From Frankiales bacterium (GTDB taxonomy: Bacteria > Actinomycetota > Actinomycetes > Mycobacteriales > SCTD01), in NCBI GenBank assembly GCA_025465135.1, contig JAODNA010000076.1:1-48318 (forward strand): a stretch of DNA of 48,318 nucleotides, written 5' to 3'. Below the pieces are notes generated by a model, which had not been told where the DNA came from, made no database searches, and saw only the letters and a program-made list of their open reading frames with translations. This document shows positions 8,031 through 16,908 of the stretch, piece after piece (within the stretch, counting starts at the first letter, position 1; each line of letters begins with the position of its first letter). The position numbers were made by a program, and so were the translations under genes.

Positions 8031-8764
8031 GCGCGCGGATCACGCTGGCGACGGCTCGGCGCGTCCTGCGCCAGCTGCGCGCCGACCACCGCACCGTGGG
8101 TCTGCTGTTCGTCGTACCCCTGCTGCTGCTGACTCTGCTGCGCTACGTCTTCGACCAGCAGCCCCTGGTCTTCCAGCACGTCGGCGCTCCGCTGCTCGCG
8201 CTCTTCCCCTTCGTCACGATGTTCCTGGTGACGTCGGTCGCGATGCTGCGCGAACGGACGTCGGGGACGCTCGAGCGGCTGCTGTCGATGCCGCTCGCGA
8301 AGGCCGACCTGCTGACGGGCTACGCCCTCGCGTTCGGCCTGGTGGCTGTCGTGCAGACGTCCCTCGCCGCCGCCGTCACCCTCGGGCCGTTGGGCCTCGA
8401 CGTACGAGGCTCGGTCGCTCTCGTCGTGCTGCTCGCCGTGCTCGACGCGCTGCTCGGCACGGCGCTCGGGCTGCTGCTGTCGGCGTTCGCCCGCACAGAG
8501 TTCCAGGCCGTGCAGTTCCTGCCCGCCGTGGTCCTCCCGCAGCTGCTGCTGTGCGGGCTGTTCGGCGACCGGGCCGCGATGGCCCGCCCGCTCCAGTGGC
8601 TCTCCGACGTCTTCCCGCTGACCTACGCCGTACAAGGGATGCAGCGGGTCAGCGCATCCGCAGCCATCACGGCGGGCCTGGTCAGGGACCTCGGGGTCAT
8701 CGCCGGGTGCACGGTCCTGTTCATCGCGCTCGGGGCGGCCACCCTGCCGCGACGCAGCGCCTGA
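8027..8764 (+). CDS. ABC-2 type transporter permease
   Basis: 245 residues, starting at the ATG that overlaps the ATPase stop. About six membrane spans are evident: VGLLFVVPLLLLTLLRYVF near residue 25, LALFPFVTMFLVTSVAML near 58, then AFGLVAVVQTSLAAAV, VALVVLLAVLDALLGTALGLLL, FLPAVVLPQLLLCGLF and the C-terminal GVIAGCTVLFIALGAA. The cytoplasmic stretch LRERTSGTLERLLSMPL after span 2 is the coupling element typical of ABC-2 permeases. It forms an exporter with the ATPase encoded just upstream. An 83-base gap follows before the next gene. Confidence 0.9.
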   Translation: MSARITLATARRVLRQLRADHRTVGLLFVVPLLLLTLLRYVFDQQPLVFQHVGAPLLALFPFVTMFLVTSVAMLRERTSGTLERLLSMPLAKADLLTGYALAFGLVAVVQTSLAAAVTLGPLGLDVRGSVALVVLLAVLDALLGTALGLLLSAFARTEFQAVQFLPAVVLPQLLLCGLFGDRAAMARPLQWLSDVFPLTYAVQGMQRVSASAAITAGLVRDLGVIAGCTVLFIALGAATLPRRSA

Positions 8765-8847
8765 CGTCGGACCCTGCGTGCCGGCGGTGGGGACCAATCG
8801 GGCAAGATCGGCGTGACGGCCGCTGCGGCCGATGGGGGAGTGAGCGC

Positions 8848-9348
8848 GTGGACAAGATCGAGCTGCCGAAAGAGGTCGAGGACCTCCTGAGCGTGGCGCT
8901 GGTCGCCGAGCTCACGGTGATCGCCGAGGACGGGCGGCCGATCAGCTACCCGCTCATCCCGTTCTGGGACGGCAGCCGGCTGCTGTTCACCTCCGCCGTG
9001 CTGTTCTCCCGCAAGCTCGAGCACATCACCAAGAACCCCAAGGTCTCGGTCTCGCTCAGCGACCCGGTCGCCATGCAGGGCGTGCCGTTCCACCGCGCGG
9101 TCATCCAGGGCGACGCGCGGGTGCTGACGCACGAGGACCCGCACACCAGCTGGGAGCGGCTGCTCCCGCTGTGGCGTGCGAAGGAGCCGGTGATCGACAT
9201 GTTCGTCAAGAAGCGCTTCGGCATCCCGCTGTTCTTCGAGCGGCACACCATCGAGATCGAGCCGAAGCGGGTGCTGCTCTGGCGCGACGGTGACACGTCG
9301 CAGGCACCCGAGGTCAGCACGCCGCGGGTGCTGGCGGTGTCGTCATGA
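8848..9348 (+). CDS. Pyridoxamine 5'-phosphate oxidase-like split-barrel flavoprotein
   Basis: 166 residues. The GTG at 8848 is preceded by a GGGGGAG ribosome-binding sequence; the frame is open further upstream but out of homology. The fold pattern is that of the PPOX/FMN (or F420) split-barrel: VALVAELTVIAEDGRPISYPLIPFWD, then LLFTSAVLFSRKLEHITKNPKVSVSLSDP. The ATGA overlap (9345-9348) with the UbiA-fusion gene, which itself carries a related N-terminal domain, suggests the two proteins work together. The substrate and cofactor cannot be read from the sequence; true pyridoxamine phosphate oxidase activity is unlikely. Confidence 0.82.
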   Translation: MDKIELPKEVEDLLSVALVAELTVIAEDGRPISYPLIPFWDGSRLLFTSAVLFSRKLEHITKNPKVSVSLSDPVAMQGVPFHRAVIQGDARVLTHEDPHTSWERLLPLWRAKEPVIDMFVKKRFGIPLFFERHTIEIEPKRVLLWRDGDTSQAPEVSTPRVLAVSS

Positions 9349-10664
9349 CCGCGCTCGCCGTCGACGACGCGGTCAAGCGTGCCCGTACCTACCCGCACGG
9401 CGTCATCTCCTGGGTCGGTGCCGACGGCTACCCCGTCACCATCGCCGCGCCGCACGCCGACGACCCGGACGGCGAGATCGTGCTCGGCCCGCTGCCGCCG
9501 CGACAGCTGCCGCCCAAGGGCACCGAGGTCGGCATCATCTTCAGTCACATCCGCCCGCAGCCCGGGATGGGCTACGACGAGCGCCGCTACGTCGACGTCT
9601 GGGGCCCCGCGCAGTCCAAGGGCGGCTTGCTGCGGGTGCGCCCGACGCGCGCGACCGGCTGGGACGAGAGCGAGACGCCCTTCTTCGAGTACGCCGAGCG
9701 CAACGTCGCGCGCGGCAGGGACTACATGGAGAAGGCCGGCGCGAAGCCGCGCCTGTCCGCCTTCTGGACGGTCTTCCTCGCCACGCGCCTGCCGTTCCTC
9801 ACCGCCACGATCATCCCGGTGGCTCTCGGCGGCGCCGTCGCCGCCAACGACGGCCACTTCGCCTGGGGCTGGTGGCTGCTGTGCCTGCTGTCCGCAGTGG
9901 CGGCGCATCTCGCCATCAACGTCTTCAACGACGTCGCCGATGCCGACAGCGGATCCGACGAGGCCAACGTCAACCCCACGCCGTTCTCGGGTGGCTCGCG
10001 CGTCATCCAGTACGGCCTCGTCTCGCGCCGCACGATGGCGATCACCGCCGTCGGCCTCTACGTCGTCGCCGGTGCGGTCGGGTTGCTGCTCGCGCTGACG
10101 CGCAGCACCGAGCTGCTCTGGATCGGCGCGATCGGACTGGTGCTCGGCTACGGCTACACCGCTCGTCCGTTCCGCTTCGTGCACCGGGGGCTGGGCGAAC
10201 CCGTCGTCGCGATCGGCTTCGGTCCACTGATGGCAGCGGGCACCTACCTCGCCGTCACCCGCACGTTCAGCTGGGAGACCGTCTACGCGTCTGCGCCCGT
10301 CGGGCTGCTGTGCGCCCTCATCCTCTACGTCAACCAGATCCCCGACCGGCCCGCTGACGCAGCGACGGGAAAGCGCACGCTGATCGTGCGCTGGCCCGCG
10401 GCACGCGTCGTCCGCGGCTACGCGGTGGTGTGCGTCGTCGCGTTCGCGATCATCGCGGCCGGGCCGCTGGTCGGCATCACGCCCTGGTGGACGCTGCTCG
10501 GGCTGGGCGGGGCATGGTGGGCCGTGCAGACCTACCGCCCGCTGGCCGAGCGGTACGACGCGCCGTACGCCCTCATCCCGGTCATGCAGTCCAACGTCGT
10601 CACGCACCTGGCGACGGGCCTGCTGCTCGTCATCGGTTACCTCATCGCCGCGCTGCTCAGCTGA
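9345..10664 (+). CDS. UbiA-family prenyltransferase with N-terminal split-barrel (PPOX-like) domain
   Basis: 439 residues. Residues 1-130 look like a soluble split-barrel flavin-binding domain (RARTYPHGVISWVGADGYPV; later FSHIRPQPGMGYDERRYVDVWG). Residues 140-439 form a multi-span membrane UbiA fold. The first Asp-rich motif is at 195-205 (NDVADADSGSD) and the second at 330-343 (N-Q-I-P-D-RPAD-AATGK). The GKRTLIVR ending is like MenA (1,4-dihydroxy-2-naphthoate prenyltransferase). UbiA enzymes join a prenyl diphosphate to an aromatic acceptor at the membrane; the acceptor here is open. The fusion is unusual and the upstream overlapping gene encodes a second split-barrel protein. Not called menA because no men genes are nearby. 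Confidence 0.85.
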   Translation: MTALAVDDAVKRARTYPHGVISWVGADGYPVTIAAPHADDPDGEIVLGPLPPRQLPPKGTEVGIIFSHIRPQPGMGYDERRYVDVWGPAQSKGGLLRVRPTRATGWDESETPFFEYAERNVARGRDYMEKAGAKPRLSAFWTVFLATRLPFLTATIIPVALGGAVAANDGHFAWGWWLLCLLSAVAAHLAINVFNDVADADSGSDEANVNPTPFSGGSRVIQYGLVSRRTMAITAVGLYVVAGAVGLLLALTRSTELLWIGAIGLVLGYGYTARPFRFVHRGLGEPVVAIGFGPLMAAGTYLAVTRTFSWETVYASAPVGLLCALILYVNQIPDRPADAATGKRTLIVRWPAARVVRGYAVVCVVAFAIIAAGPLVGITPWWTLLGLGGAWWAVQTYRPLAERYDAPYALIPVMQSNVVTHLATGLLLVIGYLIAALLS

Positions 10665-10667
10665 GCT

Positions 10668-11651
10668 GTGCTGACCGCGCTGCGCGAGCAGGTCCTCGAC
10701 AGGGGTGAGGGACTGACGCAGCACCAGGCACTCGCGTGCCTGCAGCTGCCCGACGAGGACCTGCCCGCGCTGCTGAGCCTGGCCCACGAGGTCCGGCTGC
10801 GCTGGTGCGGGCCGGAGGTCGAGGTCGAGGGGATCGTCAGCCTGAAGACCGGCGGCTGCCCGGAGGACTGCCACTTCTGCAGCCAGTCCGGGCTGTTCCA
10901 GTCGCCGGTGCGCGCCGCGTGGCTCGACGTCCCGTCGCTCGTGCAGGCGGCGATCGAGACCGCCGCGACCGGCGCGACGGAGTTCTGCATCGTGGCGGCG
11001 GTTCGCGGTCCGGACGCCAAGCTGATGGCGCAGGTGCGCGCGGGCGTGGAGGCCATCCGGGCGGCCGTCGACATCCAGGTCGCCTGCTCGCTCGGGATGC
11101 TCACGCAGGACCAGGTCGACGAGCTGCGCGACATGGGCGTGCACCGCTACAACCACAACCTCGAGACAGCCCGCTCGCACTTCCCGGCCGTCGTCACGAC
11201 CCACACGTGGGAGGAGCGGCGCGGCACCCTGCAGATGGTCCGCGCCGCAGGCATGGAGGTCTGCTGCGGCGGCATCCTCGGCATGGGGGAGAGCCTCGAG
11301 CAGCGCGCGGAGTTCGCGGCGCAGCTCGCCGAGATCGGGCCCGACGAGGTGCCGCTGAACTTCCTGAACCCGCGGCCCGGCACGCCCTTCGGCGACGTGC
11401 CGGTCATGGACGCCCGCGACGCGCTGCGCGCGATCGCGGTCTTCCGCCTTGCCCTGCCGCGCACGATCCTGCGGTTCGCCGGCGGTCGGGAGATCACGCT
11501 CGGCGACCTGGCGAGCGACGGCATGCTCGGCGGCATCAACGCCGTGATCGTCGGCAACTACCTGACGACGCTGGGCCGCCCCGCGGAGCAGGACCTCGAG
11601 ATGCTCCGCGAGCTGAAGATGCCGATCAAGGCCATGGGCAAGACGTTCTGA
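10668..11651 (+). CDS. bioB: Biotin synthase
   Basis: 327 residues. This radical SAM enzyme inserts sulfur into dethiobiotin. The [4Fe-4S] motif is C64-PED-C68-HF-C71 within [17 protein letters not shown], the form common in actinobacterial BioB. Other BioB blocks are [40 protein letters not shown], and the arginine-containing [10 protein letters not shown], whose Arg in other BioBs is a ligand of the auxiliary cluster. The C-terminus [17 protein letters not shown] is diagnostic. It starts at GTG 10668, four bases after the prenyltransferase stop. It is followed after 3 bases by a small Cys-rich gene that fits a BioB helper. No other bio genes are in the window. Confidence 0.97.
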   Translation: MLTALREQVLDRGEGLTQHQALACLQLPDEDLPALLSLAHEVRLRWCGPEVEVEGIVSLKTGGCPEDCHFCSQSGLFQSPVRAAWLDVPSLVQAAIETAATGATEFCIVAAVRGPDAKLMAQVRAGVEAIRAAVDIQVACSLGMLTQDQVDELRDMGVHRYNHNLETARSHFPAVVTTHTWEERRGTLQMVRAAGMEVCCGGILGMGESLEQRAEFAAQLAEIGPDEVPLNFLNPRPGTPFGDVPVMDARDALRAIAVFRLALPRTILRFAGGREITLGDLASDGMLGGINAVIVGNYLTTLGRPAEQDLEMLRELKMPIKAMGKTF

Positions 11652-11654
11652 CCG

Positions 11655-11840
11655 ATGGGTCCGTGGTGCGAGCACTGTGGCGAGAGCAGGTCCGACGCCG
11701 TACATGCCCGTTGCGACCTGCACGCCGACCTCGAGCCGCCGCGCTGGTGCCGCGAGTGCCGGCGGCGCATGACGGTGCAGGTCACACCGAGCGGGTGGAC
11801 CGCCCGGTGCGTGGAGCACGGCGTCCGGCGGTCGGGCTGA
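11655..11840 (+). CDS. bsaP: Small Cys-rich protein, probable biotin synthase auxiliary protein
   Basis: 61 residues with six cysteines: C5 and C8 (CEHC), C20, C32 and C35 (CREC), C52. It can bind zinc or an Fe-S cluster. It starts 3 bases after bioB. In mycobacteria and other actinobacteria a small Cys-containing gene directly downstream of bioB encodes BsaP, a protein needed for biotin synthase activity. Position, size and cysteine content support that role; I could not align it, so a generic zinc ribbon remains possible. It ends 3 bases before the stop of the convergent ABC permease gene. Confidence 0.65.
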   Translation: MGPWCEHCGESRSDAVHARCDLHADLEPPRWCRECRRRMTVQVTPSGWTARCVEHGVRRSG

Positions 11841-11843
11841 CCG

Positions 11844-12713
11844 TCAGCTCGTGACGTCCTTCGTGGTCAGACGCGCCCAGGCCAGGCTCAGGAACACCGC
11901 GGCGTAAGCCAGGTGCAGCGCGCTCCAGCGCAGCAGCGCGGCGCGGTCGACCTGACCGCGGAGCAGCTCACCGAACCCGAGCCAGTTGTGCGTCAGCAGC
12001 ACGCCGTGGATCCGGCGGAGCTGCGGCACGGCGTCGAGCAGCGCGGAGAAGACCGCCAGGCCGATCGTCGTGGCCATCGCAGCGATCGCGTTCTCCGTGA
12101 GGGTCGACACGAAGACGCCGCCTGCGGCGAGCCCGAACAGCGCGACCGTGACGTAGGCCGCTACGAGCAGGGTGCGCAGCAGGCCGTTGCCGAGGCTCAC
12201 CGTGTCACCGGACAGCAGGATGACGTCGTGGAGGCCGAAGAGGATCCCGCCCAGCACCAGTCCTACGCCCGTGACGATCAGCACGCCGATCGCGGTGTAC
12301 GACGCGACGCCCAGTGTCTTGACCGCCAGCAATCGACCGCGCGTGACCGGCACGGTCAGCAGGTAGCGCAACGTTCCGCCGCCCGCCTCGCCCGCGATGG
12401 AGTCGCCCGACACGACGCCGATGACCAGCGGGAGGAACAGCGGCAGCGCGACAGTCAGCGCCGTGAAGACGAGGAACAGGCCGTTGTTGGACACCTGTCC
12501 GATGAAGTCGGGCCCGTCTCCGTTGTGCGGGGTGCTGATCTTGACAGCGATCCCGATGAAGACGGGAACCACCGCCAGCACGCCGAGCAGGGCGACGTTG
12601 CGCCGCCGCCGCAGGGTGAGTCGCATCTCGCTGAGGTAGAGCCGGCTGAAGGCGCCGCGGAAGGTCGGCCGCACGGCGAGTGGCCCGGTCCAGGTGGCGT
12701 CAGCGAGCGACAT
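11844..12713 (-). CDS. ABC-2 type transporter permease
   Basis: 289 residues. After a soluble N-terminus (about 35 residues) come about six hydrophobic spans: VALLGVLAVVPVFIGIAV, LFLVFTALTVALPLFLPLVIGVVSG, YTAIGVLIVTGVGLVLGGILFG, LLVAAYVTVALFGLAAGGVFV, AAMATTIGLAVFSALLDAV and the C-terminal span. The cytoplasmic AGEAGGGTLRYLLTVPVTRGRLL between spans 2 and 3 is typical of this class. Its start overlaps the ATPase gene by 14 bases, making an ATPase-permease pair, with the LolA/RseB-like protein gene upstream in the same run. Confidence 0.9.
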   Translation of the reverse strand: MSLADATWTGPLAVRPTFRGAFSRLYLSEMRLTLRRRRNVALLGVLAVVPVFIGIAVKISTPHNGDGPDFIGQVSNNGLFLVFTALTVALPLFLPLVIGVVSGDSIAGEAGGGTLRYLLTVPVTRGRLLAVKTLGVASYTAIGVLIVTGVGLVLGGILFGLHDVILLSGDTVSLGNGLLRTLLVAAYVTVALFGLAAGGVFVSTLTENAIAAMATTIGLAVFSALLDAVPQLRRIHGVLLTHNWLGFGELLRGQVDRAALLRWSALHLAYAAVFLSLAWARLTTKDVTS

Positions 12714-13686
12714 CGAAGCCCTCCCCGGTCAGGGCCACGAACAGGTCCTCGAGGTCCGGCCGCGCCGTCACGAAGCCGCGCACGCGGGCGTCCGCGTGCA
12801 CGACCTCGCGCACGACGTCCTCGACGGGCACGTCACCCAGGCGCGCAGTGACCTCGTCGTCGAGCGCCAGCCGGACGTCGGCCAGCCCGAGGCGCTGCAG
12901 GCAGAGCGTGACGAGCTCGACGTCCGGGGTCGTGATGCGGACGATCTCGGTTCCCTCCGACAGCACCTCCTTCAGGGTCCCCTGACGGAGCAGGACGCCC
13001 GCCGACATGATCCCGACGTGCGTCGCCACCTGCTCGATCTCGGCGAGCAGGTGGCTGGAGACGAGCACGGTGGTGCCGTCGGACGCGAGCTCCCGGACGA
13101 GGTGCCGGACCTCGCGGGTGCCCTGCGGGTCGAGGCCGTTCGTCGGCTCGTCCAGCACGAGGAGATCGCGCGGCTGGAGGAGCGCCGCGGCGAGCCCGAG
13201 CCGCTGCTTCATGCCGAGGGAGTACTGCCGGTAGCGCTTGCTGGACGCGGCCGTCAGGCCGACTCGGGCGAGGGCCTCCCCGATGCGGTCGCGGCTCGTC
13301 TTGGGGTCGGCCGTGCGGTCACAGCTGTCGAGTCGCCGGAGGTTGTCCCAGCCGCTGAGGTAGAGGTGGAAGGCCGGGCCCTCGATGAGCGCACCGACCC
13401 GGGGCAGGACCGACCCGAGGTCGGCAGGCATGGGTCGGCCCAGCAGCTCGATCTCGCCGGCATCCGCGGCGAGCAGCCCCAGCAGCATGCGGATCGTGGT
13501 CGTCTTGCCGCAGCCGTTGGGTCCGAGGAACCCGTAGACGGCGCCGCGCGGCACCTCGAGGTCGACGGCGTCCACGGCGGTCTGCGTGCCGAAGCGCCGC
13601 GTCAGGCCGCGGGTGCGGACGGCCAGCGGCGTAGCGGCAGGACTGTCAGCGGTGAGCAGAGAGGCGCCGGCGGTGCTCGCCGTCAT
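12700..13686 (-). CDS. ABC transporter ATP-binding protein (ABC-2 exporter)
   Basis: 328 residues, the long form of an exporter ATPase with a regulatory C-terminal domain. Walker A GPNGCGKTT is at residues 55-63, signature YSLGMKQRLGLAAALL starts at 155, Walker B LLVLDEPTNGLD is at 175-186, and the switch region is VSSHLLAE. The residues after about 230 form an alpha-beta domain ending in DLEDLFVALTGEG, as in bacitracin-resistance-type ATPases. An N-terminal extension of about 20 residues has no known role. The start overlaps the upstream secreted-protein gene by 4 bases (13683-13686). Confidence 0.92.
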   Translation of the reverse strand: MTASTAGASLLTADSPAATPLAVRTRGLTRRFGTQTAVDAVDLEVPRGAVYGFLGPNGCGKTTTIRMLLGLLAADAGEIELLGRPMPADLGSVLPRVGALIEGPAFHLYLSGWDNLRRLDSCDRTADPKTSRDRIGEALARVGLTAASSKRYRQYSLGMKQRLGLAAALLQPRDLLVLDEPTNGLDPQGTREVRHLVRELASDGTTVLVSSHLLAEIEQVATHVGIMSAGVLLRQGTLKEVLSEGTEIVRITTPDVELVTLCLQRLGLADVRLALDDEVTARLGDVPVEDVVREVVHADARVRGFVTARPDLEDLFVALTGEGFDVAR

Positions 13687-14792
13687 CCGGCCGAACCCGT
13701 GGCGGCCTTCTGCAGCAGCTCGGGCGTGACCGCGCCCACGAACACATGCCCGTCGGTGGTGATCAGGGCGTTGATCAGGCTCGTCTTGAGCAGCCGGTCG
13801 CCGTTGGGCAGGGTCGAGGTGAGCTGGTCGAGCAGGGATCCCGTCGGCCTCCCGTCATGCGTGCCGGGCGCGGTCGCTGCGGCGGGGGGCTGGCTCATGG
13901 TGAGGATCGACGTCCAGCCGTTGCCGATCACCGACGGCTTCGGCTGTGCCGGCTGCGTCGCGGTGGCGTCCGGTGCATCCGTGGACGGGTGCCCTCCCAG
14001 GTCCTTCTCGGTCACGACGGCGTTGTCGGGCGGCGAGAAGCTGAAGAGCGAGGAGTGTGGGCGCGTGAAGTCGATGTCGGTGAACGCGGTCTCGAAGGCG
14101 GCGTCGACGCCCGAGCCGAACACCTGCACCCGGAGCGGCACGTAGTACTCACTGTCCACCGCGATGAGCACCCGTCGTACCGTCGACCGGGCGTCGCGAG
14201 GGGTGAGGCTGATCGTGTACGCCGACCGACCGGCCACCTCGGCGGTCTCATCGACGGCGACGATCGTGCTGGGGTCGATGGCCTTCAGGGCCTTGTCGGC
14301 CGCGGCCTGCGGCGTGAGGTCGGCGGCGTCGGTCGGTACGGGGTTGGGCTTCGAGGCCGTGTCGGCCGGCACCACGGCGTGCGTGACCGCGTTGTCCCGC
14401 GAGCTGTAGGTCCACAGGTCCTTGCCGTTGTGCACGATGTCGGACTCGGCGAGCTGGCCGAGCACGGCGATGCGCTGCCGGTCGGGTCCGTCTACCCAGA
14501 CGTTGGCCGTGTGTGAGCCGGTGATCAGCGACTGCCAGTTGAGGGACGCCGACCGGTCGCTGCCGGGCAGGTCCGGAAGCCCGAGCCGGGCCGTCTCCAC
14601 GACAGTGCCGGACAGGTGCTCGACCGTGCTGCCTTGCACGGCGACGAGCAGCTCTGCCGCGGACCGGGGGTCGAGCGGCGGATGCCCGTTGCCGGAGGCC
14701 ATCCCGGGCAGGAGCCCTGCCGTCACGACCGCGGCGATCACGGCGGCAGGGACGGACCAGGCAAGGCGGCGGCGGGACAGCATCATGCCCAC
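13683..14792 (-). CDS. Secreted LolA/RseB-like lipoprotein-localisation-fold protein
   Basis: 369 residues. An N-terminal arginine-rich stretch and hydrophobic segment (VPAAVIAAVVTAGLLPGMASG, without a lipobox) act as signal peptide or anchor. The body resembles the LolA/RseB half-barrel fold, with blocks such as TVEHLSGTVVETARLGLP, HTANVWVDGPDRQRIAVLG, KDLWTYSSRDNAVTH, and YYVPLRVQVFGSG. In diderms this fold carries lipoproteins; in actinobacteria it is coupled to ABC exporters or sigma-factor control with poorly known cargo. GTG 14792 is preceded by GAGG at a 6-base distance, which supports that start, though ATGs lie 2 and 3 codons later. It is the first gene of a three-gene run with the exporter. 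Confidence 0.8.
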   Translation of the reverse strand: MGMMLSRRRLAWSVPAAVIAAVVTAGLLPGMASGNGHPPLDPRSAAELLVAVQGSTVEHLSGTVVETARLGLPDLPGSDRSASLNWQSLITGSHTANVWVDGPDRQRIAVLGQLAESDIVHNGKDLWTYSSRDNAVTHAVVPADTASKPNPVPTDAADLTPQAAADKALKAIDPSTIVAVDETAEVAGRSAYTISLTPRDARSTVRRVLIAVDSEYYVPLRVQVFGSGVDAAFETAFTDIDFTRPHSSLFSFSPPDNAVVTEKDLGGHPSTDAPDATATQPAQPKPSVIGNGWTSILTMSQPPAAATAPGTHDGRPTGSLLDQLTSTLPNGDRLLKTSLINALITTDGHVFVGAVTPELLQKAATGSAG

Positions 14793-14838
14793 AGCATGCC
14801 TCGGTTTCCTGACAGGTTGCTGAGAGCCGGCAGCCCGC

Positions 14839-16452
14839 TCAGAAGGCTCGACGTCGGCGCAGCCCGCGCGGCCGCCCGTCCGGGTCGTAAACCGTCCGAT
14901 AGGCCGCAGTTGCCCACGCGCGCGTCCACGACGAGAGCGGCGGGTCCATCAGGGGCCGGAGCCGGCCGGCCGGACGGGAGCCGGTGCGACCGCCGTCGTA
15001 CCAGCTCTGGAGCGCGTCGCCCGCCGCGCGCAGCTCCGTGAAGGCCGACTGCGGATCGATGAGGCGCTCGTCGTCGGCTGCCCGGCCGAGGTGCTCGCCC
15101 ATCAGGGCCAGGCGAAGGTCCCGGGCGTAGCGCCGCGCCATGTCCCCCTGGCCGCCCGGGTCGGCCGGCGTCCGTCCGTCGATCGCGCTGTCGAGCACGG
15201 CCGCACTCAGCTCGGAGTCGTGCGTCCACGAGCGGCGGTTGAAGTTGTCCGAGCCGATCGTCGCCCAGGTGTCGTCGATGACGCAGACCTTGGCGTGCAC
15301 GTAGATGGGCGTTGCGTCATCGTTCTCGATGCCGTAGACCGCGACGCGGTCGCCACCTGCCTCGCGAAGCACGGACAGCGCGCGGTCGCGGCCGACGAGG
15401 TTGGGCGGCAGCGAGAAGCGTCCGTCCTGGTCGGGATGATGTGGCAGGACCGCGATCACGTGCAGGTCCGGCTGGGCGCGCAGCGCGTCGGCGAACGTCT
15501 TGGCGACCTCGCGCGACCACAGGTACTGGTCTTCCACGTAGACGAGCGAGCGGGCGCGACGGAGCGCCTTGGTGTAGCCGTGCGCGACGCTGCGCTCGCC
15601 GCTGGAGGCGAAGGGATAGCCGCCGACTCGCTTCGGGTAGGTCCGCAGCAGCTGCACCGCGTGGCCCCCCGTCGAGGCCGGGTCCGGGAGCTGCGCGGGC
15701 AGTGGGCTGCCTCGGCGCGGCTCCCGGCGAACCCGCTCCGCCACCCAGTGCCAGGGGTTCCGCGTCAGTGGTGCGCGGTCCTCCCAGCGCTCGCGGAACA
15801 CCGTCTCGACGTCGCCGACGACCGGCCCCTGCAAGGCCACCATGACGTCGTGCCAGGGCGGAGTCGGTCCGTAGACGGCGGCCATCGCCTGCCGCTGCGC
15901 GTCCCCGCGATGGTCCGCGTCGTCACGACGGCTGTGACACAGGTCGATGCCGCCGACGAACGCGACGTCCCGGTCCGGTGCGCCGCGGTGCCTCAGAACG
16001 ACGAACTTCTGGTGGTGGGAGCCGCCCGTCCGCACCCGCATGTCGAGCAGGCACTCGCCGCCCGCCTTCCCGATGGCATCTCCCAGGTGGCGGTTCTCGG
16101 CAGCGCTGAAGGCAAGGCGGTCCCAGTGCGAGTGCCAGAGCAGTCCGCGTACGTCGACGCCCCGCTCCGCGGCTGACGCGAACACGTCGGCAACAGACTG
16201 CCCGTCGCCGGCGAGCCGCTGGTCCGGATCACCGCGCCAGTCGGTGAACAGCAGAAGGTCCCCGGTCTCGAGCTGCGAGACGGCGCGACACAGCGCAGCG
16301 AAGTACGGCGCGCCGTGCACGATCGGGGTCGCGGTGTTGCCGTCGCTCCACGCCGTCCCGGAAGGGCGCCGCGTGTCCAGGCGGGTGTCCGGGTTGCCGC
16401 GTTCGGCGACAGTGAGGAACCAGCTCTCAGGACTCAGGCTCGGGTCCGACAT
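14839..16452 (-). CDS. Phospholipase D-like (HKD) enzyme
   Basis: 537 residues with two HKD half-sites. The second is canonical: His386-A-Lys388 with Asp393, followed by TIGSDNFNRRS. The first has His147-Q-Lys149 (SHHQKFVVL) and then VAFVGGIDL; the Asp six residues after the His is replaced, as in several PLD-like subfamilies. Members hydrolyse or transfer phosphodiester head groups (PLD, cardiolipin synthase). No signal peptide is obvious. The start (ATG 16452) overlaps the upstream USP-like gene by 26 bases, suggesting coupling. Phospholipase versus other phosphodiesterase activity cannot be told. Confidence 0.87.
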   Translation of the reverse strand: MSDPSLSPESWFLTVAERGNPDTRLDTRRPSGTAWSDGNTATPIVHGAPYFAALCRAVSQLETGDLLLFTDWRGDPDQRLAGDGQSVADVFASAAERGVDVRGLLWHSHWDRLAFSAAENRHLGDAIGKAGGECLLDMRVRTGGSHHQKFVVLRHRGAPDRDVAFVGGIDLCHSRRDDADHRGDAQRQAMAAVYGPTPPWHDVMVALQGPVVGDVETVFRERWEDRAPLTRNPWHWVAERVRREPRRGSPLPAQLPDPASTGGHAVQLLRTYPKRVGGYPFASSGERSVAHGYTKALRRARSLVYVEDQYLWSREVAKTFADALRAQPDLHVIAVLPHHPDQDGRFSLPPNLVGRDRALSVLREAGGDRVAVYGIENDDATPIYVHAKVCVIDDTWATIGSDNFNRRSWTHDSELSAAVLDSAIDGRTPADPGGQGDMARRYARDLRLALMGEHLGRAADDERLIDPQSAFTELRAAGDALQSWYDGGRTGSRPAGRLRPLMDPPLSSWTRAWATAAYRTVYDPDGRPRGLRRRRAF

Positions 16453-16864
16453 TCATGATCGGGAGCCCGAAGTGGGCGAGCCGATGGGGGAGGTCCAGGT
16501 GCAGTCGCTTGGCGAAGCCGTGCTCGGCCACCGAGAGCATGATCTCGTCGACCGGCTCGTCCATGATCAGCTCCTCGACGGCCTCGCCGGGTTCGTTGCG
16601 GATGGACACCGACCCTATGACGTGGCCACCGGCCGCCTGCTCGAAGGCCGGGAGCGCAGCGCGGAGCGTCTGCTCCGCCTCGGCCGCCTTCTCGTGCCGC
16701 TCGGGATGCAGCAGGTGAGCCTCCGCGTGCGCCGGGTTGGGCACGAGCACGCGGAACTGCGCCGATCCGCGGGCAGCCCTCTCGCGGATCGCCGCCAGCA
16801 GCTCGGGGGTCGCAGCCGTGTGATCGGTGACGACGAGGATGCGCGCGGGCCGGGTCGGCTGCAC
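16427..16864 (-). CDS. Small universal-stress-protein-like protein
   Basis: 145 residues from the GTG at 16864, which has an AGGAG sequence 6 bases upstream; a longer start at 16918 lacks this. The core is alpha-beta: ARILVVTDHTAATPELLAAI, RFRVLVPNP-like strand, and EEIMLSVAEHGF-type strand, close to the USP-like proteins of actinobacteria. The G-x2-G-x9-G ATP-binding motif of true UspA proteins is absent. It is translated just ahead of, and overlapping, the phospholipase D-like gene. A pair of GTTCA repeats 11 bases apart lies upstream (16909-16924). Confidence 0.65.
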   Translation of the reverse strand: MQPTRPARILVVTDHTAATPELLAAIRERAARGSAQFRVLVPNPAHAEAHLLHPERHEKAAEAEQTLRAALPAFEQAAGGHVIGSVSIRNEPGEAVEELIMDEPVDEIMLSVAEHGFAKRLHLDLPHRLAHFGLPIMNVGPEPES

Positions 16865-16908
16865 TTGAGCTCCTGCTCGTTGGGTCCGACGACTCTCCGC
16901 GCCGGACG

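Noticed and set aside
8790-8805. GGGACCAATCGGGC before the flavoprotein at 8848, resembling a DosR-like box
   Set aside because: Only the left half matches, and no NANNNT occurs 21 bases downstream (CGTGAC).
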